Below are positions 35,345 through 43,808 of a stretch of 54,842 nucleotides of DNA, piece by piece. Made by a program: the position numbers and the translations under genes. Below the pieces are notes generated by a model. It saw only the letters and a program-made list of their open reading frames with translations, had not been told where the DNA came from and ran no database searches. How positions within the stretch are numbered: the first letter of the stretch is position 1; each line of letters begins with the position of its first letter. The DNA is from Phycisphaerales bacterium (GTDB taxonomy: Bacteria; Planctomycetota; Phycisphaerae; Sedimentisphaerales; Anaerobacaceae), in the NCBI GenBank assembly GCA_003141275.1, contig PLLM01000057.1, positions 1 through 54,842 of the forward strand. The letters are read 5' to 3'.

Positions 35345-36241
35345 ATGCCCCTGAAACTAAACGAAAATTTATGTGTAATCGCACTGTTCCTGACGGCCAT
35401 AACCGCAATTGCCTTTGCCGGCAATAAAACACAGGACAAACCGACTTTATACCTTGCGGTTGGTGAGTCGAATAACGCTATAGTCAAAGCTGACGAAGTA
35501 AACCTGCCTCAAACAGACGGCCTGAAAATCGTCATCGCGACGCACGGGTGGATTGAAAGAGAACAATGGCCGAAAGATTTGGCCTTTGATATCAGGGACA
35601 AAGTCGATTCAAACGAATGGCTCTGCGGCTGGTTTGACTGGCATCATGAGGCAATGGTCGTCAACCCAAGGGACGCAGCCCAGTATGCCCGCGACACAGC
35701 CGGCAAAATGCTGGCGGAACAGATCCTCAAATTGTCAAGGAACCCCCGGCACGTTCATTTGATAGGGCACTCTGCCGGCTCATGGGCAATCAGCGAAGCA
35801 GCCAAAATCATCGCCAAACAGACAAACGCAAGCGTACATCTGACATTTTTAGACGCTTATGTCCCGCTTGGCTGGGATGCAAACTCACTTGGAGACATCT
35901 CCACGGAACCAAACACAATTTACTGGGCCGACCAATATCTTACACAGGACATCACTCTCAAAGTTACCGACCGTATGCTTGCCCACGCGCATAACGTTGA
36001 CATCGGTGACATCACCCCCGGTGTAAAAAACCACAAATTCCCATTTCACTGGTACCCCGCGACCGTCCTCGGCAAATACTCCCCGAAAGATAAATACGCC
36101 GGAAAAACGCTATACTGCAAATCCGGTGAAATCGAATACGGCTTTGCCCGCTCGCTCGAATCGGGAAAACAAAACTGGAGCAAATCGCTGACCCTGCCTA
36201 TGGGCAGCGAAGCATTAAAGATTGAAAAACCCGCAAAATGA
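35345..36241 (+). CDS. Secreted alpha/beta-hydrolase (lipase/esterase-like)
   Basis: A 298-residue protein with an N-terminal hydrophobic export signal (about 8-26). The alpha/beta-hydrolase core has an oxyanion region IATHGWIE, the nucleophile S143 in LIGHSAGSWA, a likely acid in FLDAYVPLG and a candidate histidine near HKFPFHW. This resembles the pancreatic-lipase-like branch, which acts on lipids or other esters; the substrate is unknown. It is followed after 18 bp by the GH116 gene, so the two may be co-transcribed, perhaps for a glycolipid substrate. That link is speculative. Confidence 0.75.
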   Translation: MPLKLNENLCVIALFLTAITAIAFAGNKTQDKPTLYLAVGESNNAIVKADEVNLPQTDGLKIVIATHGWIEREQWPKDLAFDIRDKVDSNEWLCGWFDWHHEAMVVNPRDAAQYARDTAGKMLAEQILKLSRNPRHVHLIGHSAGSWAISEAAKIIAKQTNASVHLTFLDAYVPLGWDANSLGDISTEPNTIYWADQYLTQDITLKVTDRMLAHAHNVDIGDITPGVKNHKFPFHWYPATVLGKYSPKDKYAGKTLYCKSGEIEYGFARSLESGKQNWSKSLTLPMGSEALKIEKPAK

Positions 36242-36259
36242 GTTATAGGGGAACAAAAA

Positions 36260-38812
36260 ATGAAATCGCAAACAAAAATATTGCCGATAATAGCAGTCCT
36301 CGCACTTATTCTGGCCTGCAATGTATCCGCCAACCTGTCCGGCGAAGCGCAAGCGAAGACGGAACAGCGAAAGTATAATGATGTTTACAGCGGAGATAAT
36401 CTCAATCACATCGCTTTCCCTATGGGCGGTATCGGCGCAGGGATGATTTGCATCGAGGGGATGGGGACGCTGAGTAATTTCTCGTTGAGAAACAAGCCGG
36501 AGATATTCAGCGAGCCGACCGTATTTTCGGCAATATGCGTCAAGGGCGAGAAAAATGTCGCCAGAGTGCTCGAAGGCCCCGTGCCGAAATGGAAAATATT
36601 CGGCCTCGGTCCTGATACCGCCAATTACAACGGAGCCGGTAACGGCATGTCGGGCAGAACATACGGACTTCCGCGATTCGCGAAGGCAACCTTCAAAGCC
36701 CGCTTCCCGTTTGCCGTTGTATGTCTCGAAGACCCGAAGATACCGCTGAAGATTGAGATTACCGGCTGGAGTCCCTTTACTCCGCCTGAGCCGAATGATT
36801 CGTCACTGCCTGTCGCGGCACTGGAATATCGCTTCACAAACCCAACCGACAAACCAGTTGAGGCGGTTTACTCTTTTAACGCCCGTAACTTCCTGGCAAC
36901 AGATGAAAAACCGGGCAAAGTTGCGGGAACTGAAAATGGTTTTGTCCTCGCCGCAAAAAAAGACGCCAAAGGCAAACCCTGGGATGAGGCGGCATTCGCG
37001 GCGATTTCACTCAATACCGACGCCAATATCAACTGCGCCTGGTTTCGCGGCGGGTGGTTCGACCCGCTGACCATGGCGTGGAAGGACATCGAACAGGGCA
37101 ATTGCTTCGAAAAGTCCGCCATATCCGGCGGCGCGACAAGCCCGGGCGCAACAATTTTTGTGCCTGTGAACCTGGACCCGGGAAAAGAAAAAACCGTCAC
37201 CATTCTTCTCTGCTGGTTCGCTCCGGTAAGCAACCTCAGGAATGGTTCCGACACGGGCAAAAACGCCGAAGATTCGAACAATCAGCCGACAACGTATCAC
37301 CCATGGTATTCATCAAAATTTACGAGTATCGAGGATGTCGCGGGCTATTGGCGGACAAATTACACAAAGCTGCGGGAAAAGACAAAGAACTTCAGCGATT
37401 GTTTTTATGACACAACGCTGCCCGGCGAGATAATTGAGGCGGTCGCGGCAAACCTCACAATATTGAAATCCCCTACCGTTCTCCGCCAGGCGGATGGCCG
37501 GCTCTGGGCATGGGAGGGCTGCTTTGATAACGCCGGCTGCTGCCCCGGCTCCTGTACCCACGTCTGGAACTACGCGCAGGCGATACCGAATCTGTTCCCC
37601 ACGCTCGAACGCACTTTACGCGAAACGGAGTTTTGCGTCTGCCAGGACGCCAAAGGTCATCAGACCTTTCGCTGTTCATTGCCCATTCGACCGACAACGC
37701 ACAGTTTCCACGCGGCGGCGGATGGCCAGTTAGGCGGTATCATAAAGGTTTACCGTGACTGGCGAATAAGCGGCGATTCTGACTGGCTGCGGGAATTGTG
37801 GCCACAGGTCAAGGCGAGCATGGACTATTGTATTGCCACCTGGGACCCCAATCACAACGGCGTCCTTTCTGAGCCGCATCACAATACTTATGACATCGAG
37901 TTTTGGGGACCTGACCCGATGTGCAGCAGCTTTTACATCGGTGCTTTAAAAGCAATGACGCTGATGGGCAAGGCCCTGATTGATAATGACCCCCTCTACC
38001 AGGAATTGCTCGATAAGGGGCAAAAATACCTCGATGAAAAGTTATATAATGGCGAATACTTTTATCAGCAGGTCCAATGGAAAGACCTCCGGGCAAAAAA
38101 TCCGATAACAGCGCAAACCCTCGACGGCGGGTACGCCCCGGACGCAATTGAGATATTGAAAAAGGAAGGGCCTAAATATCAGTATGGCAAAGGGTGTCTT
38201 TCGGATGGCATCCTCGGGGCGTGGCTTGCGCAAATCAGCGGCGTAGGCGTCGTACTCGACGAGGACAAGGTCAAAAGCCATCTGCAAAGCGTCTATAAAT
38301 ACAATTTCAAAAAAGACCTGTCGGAACATGTGAATCCACAGAGGCCCGGCTACGCATTGGGCGATGAAGGCGGATTGCTGCTTTGCTCCTGGCCGAAAGG
38401 CGACGAACCCAGTTTGCCTTTCCCATACAGCAACGAGGTCTGGACAGGCATCGAATATCAGGTCGCCTCGCATCTGATTACAAAGGGTTTTATCAATGAG
38501 GGCCTGCGGATTGTCCGCACCGCACGCGACCGATACAACGGCAAAGTTCGAAATCCCTTCGACGAATACGAATGCGGCCACTGGTACGCTCGTGCAATGT
38601 CGTCATACGCCCTTTTGCAGTCACTTGGCGGCGCAAGATACGACGCGATAGAAAAAATCTTATATCTTAAACCAGCCGTGAAAGGCGATTTCAGAACATT
38701 TATTTCAACAGCCGCCGGCTATGGAACAGTCGGCGTAAAAGATGGTAAACCGTTCTGCGAAGTCAAGTCCGGCCGGATACCCTTCGAAAAAATAGAGTTC
38801 GTTGCGCCCTGA
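36260..38812 (+). CDS. GH116-family beta-glycosidase (GBA2-like), exported
   Basis: An 850-residue protein with a signal peptide (about 1-24), an N-terminal beta-sandwich (about 45-390; FPMGGIGAGMICIEGMGTLS is the typical GH116 opening) and an (alpha/alpha)6 catalytic domain (about 400-830). The nucleophile is predicted as E419 in WAWEGCFD, followed by CCPGSCTHVWNYAQA; the acid/base as D545 in HHNTYDIEFWGP. Family members hydrolyse beta-glucosides or beta-xylosides, including glucosylceramide in the eukaryotic GBA2. AGGGGA precedes the ATG. With the preceding lipase-like gene it could handle glycolipids. It could also finish beta-glucan breakdown, but it is far from the GH144 locus. Confidence 0.87.
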   Translation: MKSQTKILPIIAVLALILACNVSANLSGEAQAKTEQRKYNDVYSGDNLNHIAFPMGGIGAGMICIEGMGTLSNFSLRNKPEIFSEPTVFSAICVKGEKNVARVLEGPVPKWKIFGLGPDTANYNGAGNGMSGRTYGLPRFAKATFKARFPFAVVCLEDPKIPLKIEITGWSPFTPPEPNDSSLPVAALEYRFTNPTDKPVEAVYSFNARNFLATDEKPGKVAGTENGFVLAAKKDAKGKPWDEAAFAAISLNTDANINCAWFRGGWFDPLTMAWKDIEQGNCFEKSAISGGATSPGATIFVPVNLDPGKEKTVTILLCWFAPVSNLRNGSDTGKNAEDSNNQPTTYHPWYSSKFTSIEDVAGYWRTNYTKLREKTKNFSDCFYDTTLPGEIIEAVAANLTILKSPTVLRQADGRLWAWEGCFDNAGCCPGSCTHVWNYAQAIPNLFPTLERTLRETEFCVCQDAKGHQTFRCSLPIRPTTHSFHAAADGQLGGIIKVYRDWRISGDSDWLRELWPQVKASMDYCIATWDPNHNGVLSEPHHNTYDIEFWGPDPMCSSFYIGALKAMTLMGKALIDNDPLYQELLDKGQKYLDEKLYNGEYFYQQVQWKDLRAKNPITAQTLDGGYAPDAIEILKKEGPKYQYGKGCLSDGILGAWLAQISGVGVVLDEDKVKSHLQSVYKYNFKKDLSEHVNPQRPGYALGDEGGLLLCSWPKGDEPSLPFPYSNEVWTGIEYQVASHLITKGFINEGLRIVRTARDRYNGKVRNPFDEYECGHWYARAMSSYALLQSLGGARYDAIEKILYLKPAVKGDFRTFISTAAGYGTVGVKDGKPFCEVKSGRIPFEKIEFVAP

Positions 38813-38849
38813 TAAACAATATCGCCGCCGGAGGCATTGCTGCGGGGCT

Positions 38850-38877
38850 TTGCAATCAGACGATTTTATTGTATAAT
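38850..38877 (+). promoter_or_regulatory. Candidate glyS promoter
   Basis: TTGCAA (38850-38855), 16 bp, TATAAT (38872-38877). It lies 65 bp before the chosen glyS start (38943). Confidence 0.6.
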
Positions 38878-38942
38878 TCCCGCTTCGTGTGTTTTTGAAA
38901 ACATTTGAATCCGCCATAGGCGGACAAGTAACTGAGGACATT

Positions 38943-40415
38943 ATGGCAAAGCTGACAAAACTGGATGACATAGTATCACTGTGCAAAAGACGCGGTTTCA
39001 TATTTCAGTCGAGCGAAATCTACGGCGGGCTTGCGAGTTGCTACGACTACGGCCCATTAGGCGTTGAGCTGAAAAACAACGTCAAGAAGGCCTGGTGGAA
39101 AAACGTCGTCCAGATGCGCGACGACGTCGTCGGCCTCGATTGCAGCATCCTTATGCACCCGCTCGTCTGGAAGGCCTCGGGTCACGCAGACCACTTTGCT
39201 GACCTCGTCGCTGAGTGCAAAAAGTGCAACACAAGAACCCGCGTTGACCACTTGAAAGACAAGGCAAACGATTCAGCACAGGAACATACCGAGCACGTCG
39301 CGATTGTCCCCGGCACAAAACAGGACTTGAGCAAAAAGGTCTGCCCGTCTTGCGGATTCGTCGGCAATTTCACAGAGCCAATGCCCTTTAAGCTTATGTT
39401 CGAGACCCAGATGGGCGCAAATGCCGAGGATTCAATGACGCTTTACCTGCGTCCCGAAACCGCTCAGGGCATTTTTGCGAATTTCAAAAACGTCATTGAT
39501 ACGACAAGGGTAAGAATCCCGTTTGGCATCGCCCAAATCGGCAAAAGTTTCCGTAACGAAGTTACGACCAAGGCGTTCATTTTCAGGACGCGCGAATTCG
39601 AGCAGGCCGAACTGGAATTTTTCTGCGAGCCGGGAACCGATGATAAATGGTTCGAGCACTGGAAAGAACAGCGTTTCAACTGGTATCTGAATCTCGGCAT
39701 CAAAAAAGACAACCTGCGTTTCCGCGAACACGAAAAAGACGAGCTTGCCCATTACGCAAAGGGCTGCGTCGATGTCGAATACAAATTTCCGTTCGGCTCA
39801 GGCGACTGGCAGGAATTAGAAGGCATCGCTAACCGCACCGATTACGACCTTCGCCAGCACCAGAGAGGTATGCGAACGCTCAACTCCTGGTATGAGACCA
39901 AAGGCGACCTGGCGAAGATAAAACTGAAAGAAGAGGCCGAGGATTATCTCAAGGGGCCTCTGTCGTATTTCGACGACGAAAAGAAGGCCCGGTATATTCC
40001 CTATGTAATCGAGCCGAGTGCAGGTATGGATAGAAGCACCTTGGCGTTCCTCGTTGACGCTTACGATGAAGAAGAGGTCCGCGGCGAAACGCGAAACGTC
40101 CTGCGGTTCTCATCGGCTATCGCGCCGACAAAAGCAGGCGTATTTCCGTTAGTCAATAAAGACGGCATGCCTGAAACCGCCCGCAATATCTTCAACGACC
40201 TCAAAGGACGTTTCAACTGCGCTTACGACGAAAAAGGCGCAATCGGCAGGCGTTACCGCAGGCAGGATGAGGCGGGCACGCCCTTCTGTATTACCATCGA
40301 TGGCCAGACCGCTCAGGACCAGACCGTTACCGTTCGCCAGCGCGACTCTATGGAGCAAATCCGCGTCGCCACCGACCAGTTGCGAAGCTACCTGCGCGAT
40401 AAACTGGATATGTGA
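38943..40415 (+). CDS. glyS: Glycyl-tRNA synthetase, single-chain class II type
   Basis: A 490-residue class IIa glycyl-tRNA synthetase of the homodimeric (alpha2, eukaryote/Gram-positive-like) type, which charges tRNA-Gly. The start MAKLTKLDDIVSLCKRRGF is preceded by GAGGA; an upstream GTG frame (38889) overlaps the leader and is rejected. Visible: YDYGPLGVELK (glycine-enzyme signature), a zinc-type pair CKKCNTR ... CPSCGF, motif 2-like RVRIPFGIAQIGKSFRNE, and motif 3 IEPSAGMDRST. It is the gene for protein synthesis in this part and starts a group with the YhcH-type gene (stop/start overlap region). Confidence 0.94.
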   Translation: MAKLTKLDDIVSLCKRRGFIFQSSEIYGGLASCYDYGPLGVELKNNVKKAWWKNVVQMRDDVVGLDCSILMHPLVWKASGHADHFADLVAECKKCNTRTRVDHLKDKANDSAQEHTEHVAIVPGTKQDLSKKVCPSCGFVGNFTEPMPFKLMFETQMGANAEDSMTLYLRPETAQGIFANFKNVIDTTRVRIPFGIAQIGKSFRNEVTTKAFIFRTREFEQAELEFFCEPGTDDKWFEHWKEQRFNWYLNLGIKKDNLRFREHEKDELAHYAKGCVDVEYKFPFGSGDWQELEGIANRTDYDLRQHQRGMRTLNSWYETKGDLAKIKLKEEAEDYLKGPLSYFDDEKKARYIPYVIEPSAGMDRSTLAFLVDAYDEEEVRGETRNVLRFSSAIAPTKAGVFPLVNKDGMPETARNIFNDLKGRFNCAYDEKGAIGRRYRRQDEAGTPFCITIDGQTAQDQTVTVRQRDSMEQIRVATDQLRSYLRDKLDM

Positions 40416-40417
40416 AA

Positions 40418-40873
40418 ATGATTCTCGACCGAATCGACAACACCCGTTTGTATCTCGGCTTGCACGCCCGATTCGCAAGGGCGTTTGAGGTTCTAACGGA
40501 TAAAACCCTGTCGCAAAAGGAAGACGGCAAATACACCGTCGATGGTGAAAATATTTACTACACCATCCAGCGATACACAACCAAGCCGTTAAGTGAAGGC
40601 AAACTCGAAGCCCACCGCAAATATATCGATATCCAATTTTTATTAGAAGGCGCTGAAATTCTTGGCTACGCACCATTAAAGGGCCTTACAACCGCCGAAG
40701 TTTACGACCCCCAAAAGGATATCGCCTTTTTCAATGCGACAAAGGAAATCACAAAAGTCATCCTTGAACCGGGCCTGTTCTGCGTTCTTTTCCCCGACGA
40801 CGCCCATCTTCCCTGCCGGCAATTAGCCAGCTCAGAAGAAGTCCTAAAAGTGGTTATTAAAATTCGACTGTAA
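40418..40873 (+). CDS. YhcH/YjgK/YiaL-family protein (EbgC-like sugar-binding)
   Basis: A 151-residue cupin-like protein of the YhcH/YjgK/YiaL family (also EbgC). Typical blocks are HRKYIDIQFLLEGAE, 'YDPQKDIAFF', and the metal-ligand-like FPDDAHLPC. Members are thought to act as sugar anomerases or isomerases, often linked to sialic acid or galactoside use. The frame can begin at GTG 40412, which overlaps the glyS stop, or ATG 40418; the latter is chosen. Translational coupling to glyS is likely but the functional link is unclear. Confidence 0.82.
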   Translation: MILDRIDNTRLYLGLHARFARAFEVLTDKTLSQKEDGKYTVDGENIYYTIQRYTTKPLSEGKLEAHRKYIDIQFLLEGAEILGYAPLKGLTTAEVYDPQKDIAFFNATKEITKVILEPGLFCVLFPDDAHLPCRQLASSEEVLKVVIKIRL

Positions 40874-40894
40874 TTAAAAACAGGAGGATTAAGA

Positions 40895-42466
40895 ATGACT
40901 GATGCAGTTATGGCGGAAAGCAAACCCCGAAAGCCAGGTCTTTTACGTCGAATCCTGTGGGGACTCTGGGTGATATTGCTCATGGCGTTATTAGTGCTTG
41001 GTCTTGTGTTCGCCGTACCGTGGAAGGTCATTACCCTTATCGCCATATTTCTGGCAGCCGCGACTATCCTGCCAGGAATATATCGCAAATGGTTTTGGGC
41101 CGCCGTTGGACTTGCCGTTATTATTTTCGCAGGTTGGGTATTAGCACCTACGGACCATGAAGGATGGGAACAATACAAATATGATTTTTCCTCTCAATTA
41201 GCGAAGTTGGAGCAGGAGCGAGCAATCCCTCCTGCTGAAAACGCTGCCACCGATTATCTTGCATTGCTCAAAGAAGATGCCAGCGACGACGCCAATTTGA
41301 CAGACCGATTTTACAAAGTTTATAACTCGCCGTGGAAAAGTTCCGAACATCCAGACGCCGCGAAATCGCTTGAAAAACATTCACAGACAATTGCTGAATT
41401 AATGGATATTTCTAAGAAACCGGAATGCAGATTTCCTCTGAATAACCCCGATAGGCCTTATTTTGATATCCCAAGGCATATGGCAATTACGAAATATGCA
41501 TATTTGCTCGCTGCGGCGTGTAACAATGATATCGGCGAAGGGAGAATTGAACAGGCCCTTGAAAAAATAGCGGTCATTGTACAGATAGGTCGGCATCAGA
41601 TACAGCAAGGAACAAGAGTAGGTATGCTATTTGGAATAGGGATAAAGTTGCAGGCCTACTCTATCGTAAGATCATTGATTATGAATGGACTTGATGAAGA
41701 AAAACTCTCCATAATACAGAACACGATATGCACACCAGTTAATGAGTGGGAAAACGCATGGCCCATAATGCTCGAATACGAGAAATTAGTTGCTGTGCAT
41801 GAAATCGCATCATATTACGAGATAAATAAGAATGGACAGATTCGAATAAGCCGAGACCCGCAATGGCCAGAGCGAATACGCTTTCGAAAAACATTGAACG
41901 AACCGAATAAATCTGACGTAAATGATTCCTCAAATCAATACAAAAAGCTATTCAGTCCATTTATTTATAAAATGGCATATCCATCCTGGTCGGAAACCAA
42001 ACTGCTAAGAGCAGAGACATTTATACTCTGGCTTTGTTTGCCAGCAATTCCTGATGATATATTTGCTTTTATAAAAAAGAAGACGATCCTTACAACTACT
42101 ATGTTACAAGATCCTACGCATGAAACAATGGTACAAACTTATCAACATTCTATGGCAGAACGTAAAGGTACGCTTATTATGGTAGCCTTGAAACACTACA
42201 AAAACGCACACGGTAATTGGCCTGAAAATCTAACCGAGATTAAGTCCCTTGCTTTGCCTGATACCTTTATTGACCCGTTAAATAATGGTAAATTTGTATA
42301 TAAGCGGACAGCGAACGGATTTATACTCTACAGCAAAGGAAAAAATGGTATCGACGAAGAGGGGCAATTCGGAGGCAAAACATCACCTGATGACTGGATG
42401 ATTTGGCCATACAAGAGTAAAGTGTCCAAGCAACAGGAACAGAAGGCAAACGAACAAAAGGAATAG
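40895..42466 (+). CDS. Membrane-anchored protein of unknown function with pseudopilin-like C-terminal region
   Basis: A 523-residue protein I cannot assign to a characterised family. It has about three N-terminal hydrophobic segments (20-45, 45-62, 65-85), a large soluble helical part, and a C-terminal stretch (about 425-500; MVALKHYKNAHGNWPENL, FIDPLNNGKFVYKRTANGFI, LYSKGKNGIDEEG) resembling the soluble tail of type II secretion major pseudopilins (GspG-like). Proteins of this plan occur in planctomycetes with no known role. GGAGG precedes the ATG. It is followed after 4 bp by a PspC-domain gene, so the two are co-transcribed. Confidence 0.65.
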   Translation: MTDAVMAESKPRKPGLLRRILWGLWVILLMALLVLGLVFAVPWKVITLIAIFLAAATILPGIYRKWFWAAVGLAVIIFAGWVLAPTDHEGWEQYKYDFSSQLAKLEQERAIPPAENAATDYLALLKEDASDDANLTDRFYKVYNSPWKSSEHPDAAKSLEKHSQTIAELMDISKKPECRFPLNNPDRPYFDIPRHMAITKYAYLLAAACNNDIGEGRIEQALEKIAVIVQIGRHQIQQGTRVGMLFGIGIKLQAYSIVRSLIMNGLDEEKLSIIQNTICTPVNEWENAWPIMLEYEKLVAVHEIASYYEINKNGQIRISRDPQWPERIRFRKTLNEPNKSDVNDSSNQYKKLFSPFIYKMAYPSWSETKLLRAETFILWLCLPAIPDDIFAFIKKKTILTTTMLQDPTHETMVQTYQHSMAERKGTLIMVALKHYKNAHGNWPENLTEIKSLALPDTFIDPLNNGKFVYKRTANGFILYSKGKNGIDEEGQFGGKTSPDDWMIWPYKSKVSKQQEQKANEQKE

Positions 42467-42470
42467 CGAA

Positions 42471-42662
42471 ATGAAAAAACTTTACCTTTCAAAAACAGAC
42501 AAGAAAATTTTCGGTGTATGCGGGGGAATAGCTGAAACTTACGACATTGACCCCACCCTTGTTCGGCTGGCGGTTGTCTTTCTCACCCTCGTGACATTCG
42601 TAGCGCCTTTGATAGTAACTTATATTGTCGCCGGCTTTATTATGCCGCGTAAACCGCAATAA
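42471..42662 (+). CDS. PspC-domain protein
   Basis: A 63-residue protein consisting of one PspC domain: KKLYLSKTDKKIFGVCGGIA, 'YDIDPTLVRL', and a hydrophobic segment that ends GFIMPRK. PspC proteins sit in the inner membrane and relate to envelope stress responses. It starts 4 bp after the unknown membrane protein. Stand-alone PspC domains of this length are common; no psp operon partners are seen here. Confidence 0.85.
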   Translation: MKKLYLSKTDKKIFGVCGGIAETYDIDPTLVRLAVVFLTLVTFVAPLIVTYIVAGFIMPRKPQ

Positions 42663-42672
42663 ACTAATCCGG

Positions 42673-43749
42673 CTACTCGTATGCCTTCATAAAATCCTGC
42701 TGTTTGAGCCAGGTAACCAACTCGTCGGCTAATTTGCGGTCTTCGGCAACTCGCGGGTGGTTCATCGCCTGGTATTTTAAAACATAATGACTTATATTTT
42801 TATCGTTCGCTTCAAGCTGCTCAACATTATATTTCCACGCCGCATCAAGCTCCTTGCTATGCATGCCGCCATACATCCCGCCCCGCAACAGCACAATATG
42901 CGCCTTCGGGTATGCACCGCGTATATTTCGCACAAGTGAGATATAGCCGTCATTAAAATCCGCGGGAAACGGCTTTTTGTTCTTACGGGTAAATGAGTCG
43001 TCGTTTTCTCCCAGGTTCACAAAAACAACATCGGGCACCCACGCCTTCAAATCGGCAAGCGGTGATGATGCCTTGGGATAAATCTTGTTCCACATCTGGC
43101 CCACATTCACATCGACGTAGCCGGTGATAATCCCCATCCCGCTGACGGAGATATTGCGATGGTCGGCATTGAACGCCTCGGATACAATCGCCGCGTAACT
43201 AAGCAATCCATTATGCGTTCGCCGGTTGTCCCACTGGTCGGCATTGCCGTCCTCGTTGCACGCCCCTGCCGTCTTCGAATCGGCGAAAAACTCCATCTTC
43301 AGCTTATACACAACCGGCGCAGAAGCCCACACCTTCGCCCCATCGTCAATCTGAATGCCTTTAAAATGAACGCTGCCCGCGTTGCCCTCGCTGCGTTTGG
43401 ATAGCACCAGATGATGACGACCCGTGCCAAGCCCCATAAATGTCGTCCCTTTCGCCGCCATTCCCTCGTTGACCTCTACTATCGTAGTCGAATTATCAAT
43501 CTTCGCATTGAAGAAGTTTTGGGCCTTTGCATTATCGAATAACAGCGTTAGCGTATCGCCCTCGAAATCGATACTGATTCTGCTCGCCTGCCAGATAACA
43601 ACCGGCGAATTCGCATCAGCAAAATCAAATCGCCCCTCATAGCGGAAACATTTGTCTGAGGCGGGAATCGTTTGTACCCCGTAAGTCGGCGCAGTTACGC
43701 AGTCGGCCAAGAGTAACACACCCAATATAAAAGTCATTCGCGTTTTCAT
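42673..43749 (-). CDS. CE2-like SGNH esterase with altered nucleophile box (paralogue of the next gene)
   Basis: A 358-residue exported protein with a signal peptide (about 1-24), an N-terminal jelly-roll (25-145; FDFADANSPVVIWQ) and a C-terminal SGNH/GDSL hydrolase domain (146-355), the order of carbohydrate esterase family 2. Conserved blocks are FFADSKTAG (nucleophile region), VSGMG, NLGENDD, and NHPRVAED. The glycine before the nucleophile-type D-S is alanine (ADSK, where the paralogue has GDSL), and LLRGGMYGGM has an extra residue. This copy may be impaired or altered in specificity. Family members deacetylate polysaccharides such as xylan or mannan. It and its upstream region are duplicated in 43809-45660. 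Confidence 0.8.
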   Translation of the reverse strand: MKTRMTFILGVLLLADCVTAPTYGVQTIPASDKCFRYEGRFDFADANSPVVIWQASRISIDFEGDTLTLLFDNAKAQNFFNAKIDNSTTIVEVNEGMAAKGTTFMGLGTGRHHLVLSKRSEGNAGSVHFKGIQIDDGAKVWASAPVVYKLKMEFFADSKTAGACNEDGNADQWDNRRTHNGLLSYAAIVSEAFNADHRNISVSGMGIITGYVDVNVGQMWNKIYPKASSPLADLKAWVPDVVFVNLGENDDSFTRKNKKPFPADFNDGYISLVRNIRGAYPKAHIVLLRGGMYGGMHSKELDAAWKYNVEQLEANDKNISHYVLKYQAMNHPRVAEDRKLADELVTWLKQQDFMKAYE

Positions 43750-43757
43750 ACGGAATT

Positions 43758-43786
43758 TAGATACCAGTATTCTGGAAACTTGTCAA
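43758..43786 (-). promoter_or_regulatory. Candidate promoter of the shorter esterase gene
   Basis: On the minus strand: TTGACA (43781-43786), 17 bp, TATCTA (43758-43763). The start codon begins at 43749, so the transcript would have almost no leader. No ribosome binding site is seen. Confidence 0.4.
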
Positions 43787-43808
43787 CTGCAACTTAAAAT
43801 TAGACTGC

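Noticed and set aside
38889-38942. GTG start 54 bp upstream for glyS
   Set aside because: It lacks a ribosome binding site and adds residues not found in the family. ATG 38943 has GAGGA and the normal N-terminus.
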